7,394 nt of DNA from Xanthobacteraceae bacterium (GCA_019746355.1 JAIESC010000239.1:1-7394), one strand, 5' to 3'. Shown: positions 1 through 6,328, counted from the stretch's first letter. Notes: generated by a model from the sequence alone, not told the origin. Numbers and translations are program-made.

Positions 1-111
1 GATGCGGTAGCTCGGAAGCTGTCGGGCACGGTCCACGGGTGAGGCCTGTGGGCCCGGACCATAGCGTGGGACGGCCTGGTGTGGCCGCCGAGTACCGAAA
101 TCGGGTTTGTA

Positions 112-1980
112 ATGGCGGACGACAACACTGCGCGTTTCCGATCGAGCGATCCTTATGGTCGCAGCACCGGACCGTCGGCTCAGGCCAACGATCCGCTCGC
201 GGAGCTTGCCCGGCTGATCGGGCAGAACGATCCCTTCGCCGAGTTTGGCCAAGGCTTCCGTCAGCAAGACAGCCGTCAGCCGGCGCAGCCGGACAGCGGC
301 CCGCAGTACGGCAGCTACCCGAACTACGATCCGCTGCCGCCGCAGCACGCGCCCGAGTCCTATCCGCAGGAGCCCGCGCCTTACAGCCAGGCGCCCTACG
401 ACCAGGCGCCTTACGACCAGGCGCCTTACAGTCAGGCGCCGTACGATCAAGACTCCTACAACCAGGCGCCTGGCTACGATCAGCCGCCGCCTGAGCCGCG
501 CTTGCCGGTCGACCTGCCGCCGCTGCCGCGTTTCAGCGCGCCGCAGCCGCAGCACGACGGCTGGCCCGGTTCGCCACCGCCCGCGCAGTCCTATCAGCCG
601 CGTGACCCGTTCCCGCTGCCGCCGCAGCACTTGCCGCCGGTGCCGGGCTTCGATCCGCCGGCCTATGCCGATCACGGCACCCACCAGAGCTATCCGGACC
701 AGCATCCGGCGCAGAACTTCCAGCAGGACTTTCAGCAGGATTTCCAGCCGGGCCGGCCGTCGTTCGATCCGCCGCCGAGCTTCCTCACCGCCGATCGTCC
801 GCCGCCGTTCATGCAGCCGTCGTTCACGGAGCCGCAGGCGCCGATCTATCCGGCCGCGCCCGAAGCAGGGGCGATGCCCGCGCCGCACGACGACGAGTTC
901 TACGACGACGCGCCGCGTCCCAAGCGCCGCAAGGGCCTGCTGACGGTTGCCGCCGTGCTCGCGCTCGCGGTGGTCGGAACCGCAAGCGCCGTCGGCTATC
1001 GCAGCTTCTTCGGCGGGCCTGGCAAGTCGTCGGCCCCGCCGGTGATCCGCGCCAGCGCCGAGCCGAACAAGGTCGCGCCGCCGCAGTCGGCGGCCACGTC
1101 GAGCGATCCCGCGGCGAGCAAGTTCAGCTACGACCGCTTCGCCGACCGCGGCAAGGACGAGCAGGTGGTCAAGCGCGAGGAAACGCCGATCGACCAGCGC
1201 GAGCTGCAGCGCTCGACCACGCCGCGCGTGGTGGCGCCGGGCGCGCCGGTGGCGAATTCGCCGTCGAGCCGCACCGGCACGACCGCCTCCGCCACTGCGC
1301 CGAGCGCGATCGGCGAGCCGCGCCGCGTCCGCACCGTTCCGATCAAGCCGGATGCAAACGACATGGCGGCGAACATGCCGTCGGGCGATCAGTTGCCGCC
1401 ACCGCCGCGGCAGTCGAGCGCGGCTCCTGCCACCCGGCCGGCCGATCCTCCGCAGCGCGCGGCCGCTCCGCCGCCGCAGCCCAGATCTGAGCCGAGATCT
1501 GAGCCCAGATCTGAGCCCAGGAGCGAATCCAGGGCCACGGTCGCCTCGCGCAACGCGCCGGCGCCGTCCGCCAACGCGCCGCTGTCGCTCAGCCCCGAGT
1601 CGAGCAATTCGCAGCTGTCGGTGCCGCCGCCTGCGGCGGTGCGTGATCTGCCGCCGCCGGCGTCTACGCCTGCGCCGCAACGCCAGGCGAATGCAGCGCC
1701 GGTAGCGCCTGCGCCGCGCGCGTCCGCCGGCGGGCGCTTCCACGTGCAGGTGTCGTCGCAGAAGAGCGAGGCCGACGCGGAAGCGTCGTACCGCAGCATC
1801 CAGTCGCGCTATTCCGGCGTGCTCGGCGGACAGCCGCACACCGTCCGCCGCGCCGACCTCGGCGCCAAGGGCGTCTACTACCGCGCGATGGTCGGCCCGT
1901 TCGGCAGCCGCGAGGAGGCCGTGCAGCTTTGCTCGAGCCTGAAGTCGGCCGGCGGCGATTGCGTTGTGCAAGCCAACTGA
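112..1980 (+). CDS. SPOR-domain membrane protein, probable cell-division / peptidoglycan-binding protein
   Basis: The predicted protein has 622 residues. The ATG at 112 is preferred because its N-terminus (MADDNTARF) resembles what I recall of alphaproteobacterial SPOR proteins next to nagZ; an in-frame GTG at 79 would add 11 residues, and neither start has a clear Shine-Dalgarno sequence. Residues 1-270 are a cytoplasmic, disordered Pro/Gln/Tyr-rich region with a PYxQx repeat. A basic stretch (RPKRRK) precedes one transmembrane helix at about 275-297, giving a type II, N-in topology. Residues about 300-540 are a Pro/Ala/Ser-rich periplasmic linker. Residues 541-622 (starting GRFHVQVSS and containing YYRAMVGPF) form a C-terminal SPOR domain. 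SPOR domains bind septal glycan strands stripped of stem peptides, as in FtsN and DedD. The nagZ neighbour fits a cell-wall role. It could be an FtsN analogue, but that specific assignment is inference. Confidence 0.9.
   Translation: MADDNTARFRSSDPYGRSTGPSAQANDPLAELARLIGQNDPFAEFGQGFRQQDSRQPAQPDSGPQYGSYPNYDPLPPQHAPESYPQEPAPYSQAPYDQAPYDQAPYSQAPYDQDSYNQAPGYDQPPPEPRLPVDLPPLPRFSAPQPQHDGWPGSPPPAQSYQPRDPFPLPPQHLPPVPGFDPPAYADHGTHQSYPDQHPAQNFQQDFQQDFQPGRPSFDPPPSFLTADRPPPFMQPSFTEPQAPIYPAAPEAGAMPAPHDDEFYDDAPRPKRRKGLLTVAAVLALAVVGTASAVGYRSFFGGPGKSSAPPVIRASAEPNKVAPPQSAATSSDPAASKFSYDRFADRGKDEQVVKREETPIDQRELQRSTTPRVVAPGAPVANSPSSRTGTTASATAPSAIGEPRRVRTVPIKPDANDMAANMPSGDQLPPPPRQSSAAPATRPADPPQRAAAPPPQPRSEPRSEPRSEPRSESRATVASRNAPAPSANAPLSLSPESSNSQLSVPPPAAVRDLPPPASTPAPQRQANAAPVAPAPRASAGGRFHVQVSSQKSEADAEASYRSIQSRYSGVLGGQPHTVRRADLGAKGVYYRAMVGPFGSREEAVQLCSSLKSAGGDCVVQAN
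379..468 (+). repeat. In-frame 15-base tandem repeat (PYxQx) in the SPOR gene
   Basis: Six 15-base units encode residues 90-119 of the SPOR protein as PYSQA, PYDQA, PYDQA, PYSQA, PYDQD and SYNQA. Units two and three differ at a single third-position base, which suggests recent duplication. The segment lies in the cytoplasmic disordered region. Copy number may vary between strains, since a gain or loss of one unit keeps the frame. Confidence 0.85.
1483..1530 (+). repeat. In-frame 12-base tandem repeat (RSEP) in the periplasmic linker
   Basis: Three near-identical 12-base units start at 1483, 1495 and 1507, each beginning AGATCT. A diverged fourth unit is at 1519-1530. They encode RSEP RSEP RSEP RSES, residues 458-473 of the SPOR protein, between the transmembrane helix and the SPOR domain. 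Near-identity at the nucleotide level, including the rarer TCT codon, indicates recent slippage duplication and not protein-level selection alone. Confidence 0.85.
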
Positions 1981-2052
1981 TTGGGGCCGTTCGTCGCGGA
2001 CGCCACACGCGCTCGCGTGTCCCGGACGCGGTGCAGCGCGCAGCGGAGCGGT

Positions 2053-2092
2053 GCCATAAGCGCGTTTACGCGCGTCTTCGACGCGCTATGGC
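2053..2092 (+). repeat. Dispersed palindromic repeat, copy 1
   Basis: The outer arms GCCATAAGCGCGT (2053-2065) and ACGCGCTATGGC (2081-2092) pair with a single bulged A. The last 25 bases (2068-2092) are identical to those of two further copies at 5083-5107 and 5230-5254. Translated in one frame it reads HKRVYARLRRAMA, a peptide that spurious ORFs over such repeats would carry. Confidence 0.85.
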
Positions 2093-2150
2093 AGATCCGG
2101 GACCCCGGTTTCTTTCTTTACGTGGATAGCAACCGGGGTCCCGGGTCTGC
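2091..2150. repeat. Long inverted repeat, 20-base arms, upstream of nagZ
   Basis: The arm at 2091-2110 pairs with 2131-2150 at 19 of 20 positions, leaving a 20-base loop that contains a T-rich run (2111-2119). In RNA this would be a very stable hairpin. No U-tract follows the right arm, so it is not a classical intrinsic terminator; a role in protecting or processing the SPOR mRNA 3' end is possible. It shares its left edge with palindromic repeat copy 1. Confidence 0.8.
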
Positions 2151-2268
2151 AGCGCACCACTTCGTGCTGCGCTGCGCCCGGGACACGAGAGGGCTTGCTG
2201 AACGAGCGAAGTGGGAAACGGGCAGCCTCGCCTTGACCCTATGCTCCGGCGCACGTTAAGCCGCGCCG

Positions 2269-3285
2269 ATGGCGCCGCGCGCATTCATCACCGGACTGGC
2301 TGGATTGACCCTGACGGCCGAGGAGCGCGCCTTCCTGCGCGAGAGTAGGCCGTGGGGCCTGATCCTGTTCAAGCGCAACATCCAGGACAGGGCGCAAGTC
2401 GCTGCACTTGTTGCTGAAGCTTTACATGAAGTCGGTGGCGAGGCTCCCGTGCTGGTCGATCAGGAGGGGGGGCGGGTGCAGCGGCTCGGGCCGCCGCACT
2501 GGCCGGCCTATCCGTCGGGCAGGACCTATGCGGACCTCTACGGCCGCGATCCGGCGCTCGGGCTTGCGGCGGCGAGGCTCGGCGCGCGGCTGATCGCCTC
2601 GGATCTGCTGCCGCTCGGCATCAATGTCGACTGCATGCCGCTTGCCGATGTGCCGGTCAGCGGTGCCGACCGGGTGATCGGCGACCGCGCCTACGGCGAT
2701 ACGCCGGCGAAGGTGTCCGCGATTGCGCAGGCCATCGCCGACGGCCTTGCCGACGGCGGCGTTCTGCCGGTGCTCAAGCACATCCCCGGCCACGGCCGCG
2801 CCACCGCCGACAGCCATCTCAAGCTGCCGGTGGTGCACGCCGGCCGTGCAACGCTGGAAAGCAATGACTTCGCCGCATTCCGTCCACTGAAAAAATTGCC
2901 CTTGGGAATGAGTGCCCATGTGGTTTTCACCGCATTCGATCCCGTGCTACCCGCTACGACATCGCCGACAATGATCCGCGAGGTGATTCGCGGCTTCATC
3001 GGCTTTGACGGCTTGTTGATGACCGACGACGTGTCGATGGGAGCGCTGTCAGGAACGATCGCCGAGCGGACGCGGGCGGCGCTCGCGGCCGGTTGCGATC
3101 TGGTGCTTCATTGCAACGGCAAGATCGACGAGATGCGGCAGGCCGCAAGCGAGGCGCCCGGGCTTTCCGGCGATGCCGCACGGCGCTCCGCGGCGGCGCT
3201 GGCCGCGCGCAAGAAGCCTGAGGCCATTGATATCGAGGCCGCGCGGCGCGAGTTTGCCGCAATGATCAATCAACAGATCGCCTGA
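2269..3285 (+). CDS. nagZ: Beta-N-acetylhexosaminidase NagZ (glycoside hydrolase family 3)
   Basis: The predicted protein has 338 residues, the usual size for single-domain proteobacterial NagZ. It acts in the cytosol, removing N-acetylglucosamine from GlcNAc-1,6-anhydroMurNAc-peptides during peptidoglycan recycling. No signal peptide is visible. Family features are clear: RPWGLILFKRNI near the N-terminus, VLVDQEGGRVQRL, then KHIPGHG with H171 and H175, followed by D181 and H183 of the mobile loop that forms the family's Asp-His general acid/base. The nucleophile is D253, the first Asp of MTDDVSMGAL. The ATG at 2269 gives a full family N-terminus (RAFITGLAGL), but no Shine-Dalgarno sequence precedes it. 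The stop codon overlaps the scpA start. In other bacteria NagZ products induce AmpC beta-lactamase; no ampR or ampC is seen here. Confidence 0.96.
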   Translation: MAPRAFITGLAGLTLTAEERAFLRESRPWGLILFKRNIQDRAQVAALVAEALHEVGGEAPVLVDQEGGRVQRLGPPHWPAYPSGRTYADLYGRDPALGLAAARLGARLIASDLLPLGINVDCMPLADVPVSGADRVIGDRAYGDTPAKVSAIAQAIADGLADGGVLPVLKHIPGHGRATADSHLKLPVVHAGRATLESNDFAAFRPLKKLPLGMSAHVVFTAFDPVLPATTSPTMIREVIRGFIGFDGLLMTDDVSMGALSGTIAERTRAALAAGCDLVLHCNGKIDEMRQAASEAPGLSGDAARRSAAALAARKKPEAIDIEAARREFAAMINQQIA

Positions 3286-4115
3286 TGACCGAAACCGAAC
3301 CGTTTGAAGCGGAACTGGCCGACCGCGGCGACGACGAGCCGGCGCTGGTCGTCGACGTCGAGGGCTTCGAAGGCCCGCTCGACCTGCTGCTGGCGCTCGC
3401 CCGGCAGCAGAAGGTGGACTTGGCGAAGATCTCGGTGCTGGCGCTGGCCGAGCAGTATCTCGCCTTCATCGAGGCGGCGCGGAAGCTGCGCCTGGAACTC
3501 GCCGCCGACTATCTCGTGATGGCGGCCTGGCTCGCCTATCTCAAATCGCGCCTGCTGCTGCCCGAGCCGACAGGTCCCGACGGCCCGTCCGCCGAGGACA
3601 TGGCCAATGCGCTCGCCTGGCGGCTCAAGCGGCTCGAGGCGTTCCGCGAGGCCGCCACCCAGCTCATGCAGCGGCCGCAGCTGCAGCGCGACATCTTCCA
3701 GCGCGGCGACCCGGAACCGATCGCCGACATCAAGCATCCGCAATGGACCGCGACGCTTTACGACCTGCTGTCGGCCTATGCCAAGCAGCGCCAGCAGTCG
3801 GCCTTCAGCCACGTCCAGTTCAAGAAGCGCAACGTCTGGGCGCTGCAGGAGGCCCGCGAAGTCCTCGAGCGGCTGGTCGGCCAGGCCGGCGACTGGGCGC
3901 CGCTCGACAAGTACCTGTTCGAGTATCTGGTCGAGCCGTCGATGCGGGCGACGGTGTTTGCGTCGAGTCTCGCGGCCACCCTGGAACTGGTGCGGGAGGG
4001 CTCGCTGGAGGTGCACCAGCAGTCGGCCTTTTCGCCGATTTACCTGCGTAAGCGCGATGCGGCGGGCCTTGCGGCGCTGGAATCCAGCGCAGCGATCCCC
4101 CGCGCAACGGAATAG
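3285..4115 (+). CDS. scpA: Segregation and condensation protein A (ScpA kleisin)
   Basis: The predicted protein has 276 residues. ScpA is the kleisin subunit that bridges the SMC heads and binds the ScpB dimer in the bacterial condensin, which compacts and segregates the chromosome. The family signature FEGPLDLLL is at residues 28-36, in the N-terminal SMC-binding domain. DYLVMAAWLAYLKSRLLLP at about 75-93 is the conserved helix. A C-terminal winged-helix region lies at about 222-262 (ATVFASSL to SPIYLRKR). The first 27 residues are acidic and poorly conserved in the family. The start overlaps the nagZ stop (TGATG, one shared base), so translation is probably coupled to nagZ. It is followed 23 bases later by scpB, its obligate partner. 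Confidence 0.95.
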   Translation: MTETEPFEAELADRGDDEPALVVDVEGFEGPLDLLLALARQQKVDLAKISVLALAEQYLAFIEAARKLRLELAADYLVMAAWLAYLKSRLLLPEPTGPDGPSAEDMANALAWRLKRLEAFREAATQLMQRPQLQRDIFQRGDPEPIADIKHPQWTATLYDLLSAYAKQRQQSAFSHVQFKKRNVWALQEAREVLERLVGQAGDWAPLDKYLFEYLVEPSMRATVFASSLAATLELVREGSLEVHQQSAFSPIYLRKRDAAGLAALESSAAIPRATE

Positions 4116-4138
4116 ACTGGTAGGGGAGATTCGGAGGC

Positions 4139-5032
4139 ATGGCGGCATTGGCGGAACGGCGCATCATTCCCCACGAGGAGCTCAAGGCGCGGGCCGAGGA
4201 GAAGTCGGAGGCGCGGGCCCAAGAGCGCAACCAAGAGCGCAACCAAGAGCGCAGCCAGGAGCGCGCCCAAGAGCTCGTCCAAGAGCTCGCCCAGGAGATC
4301 GCTCAAGAACGCACCCCGGAGCATGCTGCCGAGCAGGCTCAGGCCGAGGACGAGGCCGTCGAGAGCGCAGAGCAGCAGCCCGCGGTCCGGCCGGAATACC
4401 TGCGGCTTCTGGAAGCGCTGCTGTTTGCCGCGTCCGCTCCGCTGGACGAGAAAACGCTGGGTTCGAGGCTGCCGGAGGATGTCGACGTCAGGCAGGCGCT
4501 GCGCGCCCTGCAGATGGAATACGCGCCGCGCGGCGTGAACCTCGTCAAGATCAACAACAAGTGGACGTTCCGCACCGCGGCCGACCTGTCGTGGCTGCTG
4601 ACCAAGGAAGCCATTGTCCCGAAGAAGCTCTCCCGCGCCGCGGTCGAGACGCTCGCCGTGATCGCCTACCACCAGCCGGTGACCCGCGCCGAGGTCGAGG
4701 AGATCCGCGGCGTGGTGATGTCGAAGGGCACCTTCGACGTGCTGATGGAGACCGGCTGGATCAAGCCGCGCGGCCGCCGCAAGGTGCCGGGCCGGCCGAT
4801 CACCTACGGCACGACCGAGGACTTCCTCTCGCATTTCGGTCTCGAAGTGCTCGGCGATCTGCCGGGGCTCGAGGAGTTGAAGGGCTCGGGATTGCTCGAT
4901 CACCGCCTGCCGCCGGGCTTTGCGGTGCCGATGCCGTCCGACGATCCGCAGCTGCGCGACGACGAGGACCCGCTCGAGCCGGGCGACCTCGATCTCGGCC
5001 TCGCGCCGCCGCCGGAGCGCGTCGAGGAGTAG
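4139..5032 (+). CDS. scpB: Segregation and condensation protein B (ScpB) with a repetitive N-terminal extension
   Basis: The predicted protein has 297 residues, longer than many ScpB proteins because of about 85 extra N-terminal residues. ScpB is a dimeric protein of two winged-helix domains that binds ScpA and completes the SMC-ScpAB condensin. The conserved core starts at about residue 86 (EYLRLLEALLFAA). Signatures are AYHQPVTRAEVEEIRGV at 176-192 and GRPITYGTTEDFL at 218-230, with an acidic Pro-rich tail. The extension carries a QE[R/L/I]x repeat at residues 28-59. The ATG at 4139 is preceded by GGAGG only one base away and by a better-spaced AGGGGAG at about 4121-4127. No in-frame ATG or GTG was noticed between the extension and the core, which supports the extension being translated. 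Confidence 0.94.
   Translation: MAALAERRIIPHEELKARAEEKSEARAQERNQERNQERSQERAQELVQELAQEIAQERTPEHAAEQAQAEDEAVESAEQQPAVRPEYLRLLEALLFAASAPLDEKTLGSRLPEDVDVRQALRALQMEYAPRGVNLVKINNKWTFRTAADLSWLLTKEAIVPKKLSRAAVETLAVIAYHQPVTRAEVEEIRGVVMSKGTFDVLMETGWIKPRGRRKVPGRPITYGTTEDFLSHFGLEVLGDLPGLEELKGSGLLDHRLPPGFAVPMPSDDPQLRDDEDPLEPGDLDLGLAPPPERVEE
4220..4315 (+). repeat. Eight-unit 12-base tandem repeat in scpB (QE[R/L/I]x)
   Basis: Eight 12-base units encode QERN, QERN, QERS, QERA, QELV, QELA, QEIA and QERT, residues 28-59 of ScpB. The first units are almost identical at the DNA level and later ones diverge, so expansion by slippage is likely. The peptide is strongly helix-favouring, and alternating Glu and Arg could form i to i+3 salt bridges as in charged single helices. 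The period of four does not match a heptad coiled coil. Confidence 0.85.
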
Positions 5033-5064
5033 CTCTCGCAACGCGCTCGGTGTCATTCCGGGGC

Positions 5065-5110
5065 GGCGCCATAAGCGCGTGTACGCGCGTCTTCGACGCG
5101 CTATGGCGCC
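5065..5110 (+). repeat. Dispersed palindromic repeat, copy 2
   Basis: The arms GGCGCCATA-A-GCGCGT (5065-5080) and ACGCGCTATGGCGCC (5096-5110) pair over 15 bases with one bulged A. It is the most complete palindrome of the three copies. Its core at 5083-5107 is identical to that of copies 1 and 3, and all three lie in the same orientation relative to the genes. Confidence 0.88.
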
Positions 5111-5113
5111 GAA

Positions 5114-5154
5114 CCCGGAATCCATGACCACTGCTGCGGAGCATGGATTCCGGG
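5114..5154. repeat. Perfect 13-base inverted repeat
   Basis: CCCGGAATCCATG at 5114-5126 is perfectly complementary to CATGGATTCCGGG at 5142-5154, with a 15-base loop. It sits directly after repeat copy 2 and appears to belong to the same mosaic of intergenic elements. No T-tract follows, so I do not call it a terminator. Confidence 0.8.
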
Positions 5155-5164
5155 CTCGCGCCTT

Positions 5165-5194
5165 TCCGCCTTCGCGCTCACGCGCTTCGGCGGA
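5165..5194. repeat. Symmetrical hairpin with an internal TTC/TTC loop
   Basis: TCCGCC (5165-5170) pairs with GGCGGA (5189-5194) and GCGC (5174-5177) with GCGC (5182-5185). They are separated by facing TTC triplets, and the tip is TCAC. The symmetry suggests a repeat unit and not chance, but only one copy is in this window. Confidence 0.55.
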
Positions 5195-5213
5195 ATCCAA
5201 GCCCGCCGTAGCT

Positions 5214-5255
5214 CGCCACCAGCGCGTTCACGCGCGTCTTCGACGCGCTATGGCG
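5214..5255 (+). repeat. Dispersed palindromic repeat, copy 3
   Basis: The left arm CGCCACCAGCGCGT (5214-5227) faces ACGCGCTATGGCG (5243-5255). The core at 5230-5254 is identical to copies 1 and 2, while the left arm has diverged (ACC for ATA), so outer pairing is interrupted. The translated frame reads HQRVHARLRRAMA, against HKRVYARLRRAMA in copies 1 and 2. Confidence 0.83.
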
Positions 5256-5320
5256 GGCGGAGGCGGGCCGCCGCGCCCCAGCATGACCGTGAGGTGAGAA
5301 CCCGGGCGCGCCCGCCCAAC

Positions 5321-5342
5321 GGGTCCGCGCAAAGCGCGGCCC
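5321..5342. repeat. Short GC-rich hairpin
   Basis: GGG-T-CCGCGC (5321-5330) pairs with GCGCGGCCC (5334-5342) around an AAA loop with one bulged T. A second small hairpin, CGCCC-GCA-GGGCG, is at 5355-5367. GAACCCG near 5298 and CGGGTTC near 5372 could enclose both. These look like a separate intergenic element between the scpB and tatA units. Confidence 0.55.
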
Positions 5343-5439
5343 GATGACAGGCTACGCCCGCAGGGCGAAGGCGGGTTCCGCTGAAATCCGAACGGGTTAG
5401 CCTTCTTTCTTGCGCCCCGTATTGAGCTACCGGTTGTCC

Positions 5440-5468
5440 TTGTTTTTGCGGGCCTCTGCGCCTAGGTT
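5440..5468 (+). promoter_or_regulatory. Weak candidate promoter for tatABC
   Basis: TTGTTT (5440-5445) and TAGGTT (5463-5468) are separated by 17 bases, in the repeat-free stretch about 50 bases before tatA. Each hexamer matches the sigma70 consensus at only three of six positions. Position and spacing make it plausible, the match quality does not prove it. Confidence 0.25.
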
Positions 5469-5519
5469 CGGGCCAATATCGAGGGGGCGGCATTCCGCCG
5501 GCGTTGCGGAGGATTTTCG

Positions 5520-5774
5520 ATGGGTTCCATGAGTATCTGGCACTGGATCGTGGTGATCGCCGTGGTCCTGCTGCTGTTCGGACGCGGCAAGATCTCCGAG
5601 CTGATGGGTGACGTCGCTCAGGGCATCAAGGCGTTCAAGAAGGGCATGACCGAGGACGAAGCGGCAAAAGCGGACGCCGCGGCGGATCCGAAGACGATCA
5701 ATCATGCGGCCGATGCCGCAAAGCCCGTCGATCCGGTCAAGCCCGCAGCGACGGCGGAGAAGAGTTCAACCTGA
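5520..5774 (+). CDS. tatA: Twin-arginine translocase subunit TatA
   Basis: The predicted protein has 84 residues, the usual TatA size. TatA oligomerises at the inner membrane to form the passage for folded, twin-arginine-signal proteins. A short N-terminal transmembrane helix (W7 to about F20) is followed by the FGRGK hinge and an amphipathic helix ([19 protein letters not shown]). F39 lies in KAFKKG, at the position of the essential Phe of E. coli TatA. The tail is acidic and Ala/Pro/Lys-rich. A good Shine-Dalgarno, GGAGG at 5508-5512, lies 7 bases before the ATG, supporting this start over the ATG at 5529. It is the first gene of the tatABC unit, and tatB follows after 86 bases. Confidence 0.96.
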   Translation: MGSMSIWHWIVVIAVVLLLFGRGKISELMGDVAQGIKAFKKGMTEDEAAKADAAADPKTINHAADAAKPVDPVKPAATAEKSST

Positions 5775-5860
5775 TCGGGCGAGCGCATGGCGTCCGCGTC
5801 GAGATGAGGGGCGCCGGCCGCGAGGCTTGCGCCTCTTGGAGTCTGTAAGGCCTCTCAAAG

Positions 5861-6328
5861 ATGTTCGATATCGGCTGGAGCGAGCTTGTCGTCATCGGCA
5901 TCGTGGCGTTGATCGCCATCGGGCCGAAGGAGCTGCCCGGCGTGCTGCGCGCCGTCGGCACCTACATGGGCAAGATCCGCCGCATGGCCTCCGAATTCCA
6001 GGGCCAGTTCCAGGAGGCGATGCGTGAGGCCGAGATGGCCGACCTGAAGAAGTCGGTCGACGAGATGACCGAGAGCGCGACCAAGAGCTTCACCGACTTC
6101 GACCCGATCGGCTCGGTGCGCAAGGAGATCGAGAGCTTCTCCGCCGATCCGCTGCAGGACACGTCGCCGGCAACCTCGCCCGCGCCGGAAACCGTCTCGC
6201 CCGAGGCCGCAGCATCGTCCACGCCCGCGCCGGTCTCGCCGGAGGCGACCATCCCGCAGCCGGCCGGCGCCGACACGACGACGCTCGCGCCTGAAGCGCC
6301 GCAACCCAAGGCCGGGAGTGGCGCGTGA
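5861..6328 (+). CDS. tatB: Twin-arginine translocase subunit TatB
   Basis: The predicted protein has 155 residues. TatB pairs with TatC to form the receptor that recognises twin-arginine signal peptides. The N-terminus [26 protein letters not shown] is the family hallmark, with E8 in the membrane helix and the G21-P22 hinge. A charged amphipathic helix follows, to about residue 75 ([20 protein letters not shown]). The C-terminal 60 residues are a low-complexity Pro/Ala/Ser/Thr tail with repeated SPE and SPA motifs, presumably disordered. A weak AAGG at 5847-5850 lies 10 bases upstream of the ATG. The stop codon overlaps the tatC GTG start (GTGA). Confidence 0.95.
   Translation: MFDIGWSELVVIGIVALIAIGPKELPGVLRAVGTYMGKIRRMASEFQGQFQEAMREAEMADLKKSVDEMTESATKSFTDFDPIGSVRKEIESFSADPLQDTSPATSPAPETVSPEAAASSTPAPVSPEATIPQPAGADTTTLAPEAPQPKAGSGA

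Larger units (their letters stand above)
2005..2185. repeat. Composite nested palindromic element between the SPOR gene and nagZ
   Basis: This 181-base block fills most of the 288-base gap 1981-2268, where I see no credible gene. It begins with a short hairpin (ACACGCG at 2005-2011 against CGCGTGT at 2014-2020). An outer pair of 8-base arms (TGTCCCGG at 2018-2025, CCGGGACA at 2178-2185) encloses two more units: a palindromic repeat at 2053-2092 and a long stem at 2091-2150. The nesting suggests that one repeat was inserted into another, as in mosaic intergenic elements of other bacteria. Possible effects are transcript stabilisation or partial termination between the two genes; neither is shown by the sequence. 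Confidence 0.7.
5033..5519. other. 487-base non-coding, hairpin-rich spacer between scpB and tatA
   Basis: No frame here gives a convincing protein; the open frames translate the palindromic repeats. From left to right it holds repeat copy 2 (5065-5110), a 13-base inverted repeat (5114-5154), a symmetrical hairpin (5165-5194), repeat copy 3 (5214-5255), and smaller hairpins at 5321-5342 and 5355-5367. From about 5396 the sequence becomes less G/C-rich (TTCTTTCTT, TTGTTTTTG) and free of repeats, which is where a tat promoter would be expected. The spacer probably separates the nagZ-scpAB and tatABC transcription units. Confidence 0.75.

Noticed and set aside
1..111. The 3' end of an upstream gene such as argS
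   Set aside because: Frame 1 is open only to a stop at 40-42 (DAVARKLSGTVHG) and does not resemble an arginyl-tRNA synthetase end; the evidence is too short to call.
2091..2150. A classical intrinsic terminator after the SPOR gene
   Set aside because: The stem is strong, but no T-tract follows the right arm, and it belongs to a repeat mosaic.
3607..5127. A 506-residue sense frame overlapping scpA, scpB and the following repeat
   Set aside because: It is out of frame with two well-supported genes, is Arg/Ser/Ala-rich low-complexity, and ends in the palindromic repeat.
4040..5200. A long antisense open frame (386 residues) opposite scpB
   Set aside because: It lies opposite a clear scpB gene and is Arg/Leu-rich without recognisable motifs. 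Long antisense frames are expected in GC-rich genes with strong third-position bias.
5065..5255. Repeats between scpB and tatA as a CRISPR array
   Set aside because: Only two copies of the repeat are present here, spaced by more than 100 bases of hairpin-rich sequence, and no cas genes are nearby.
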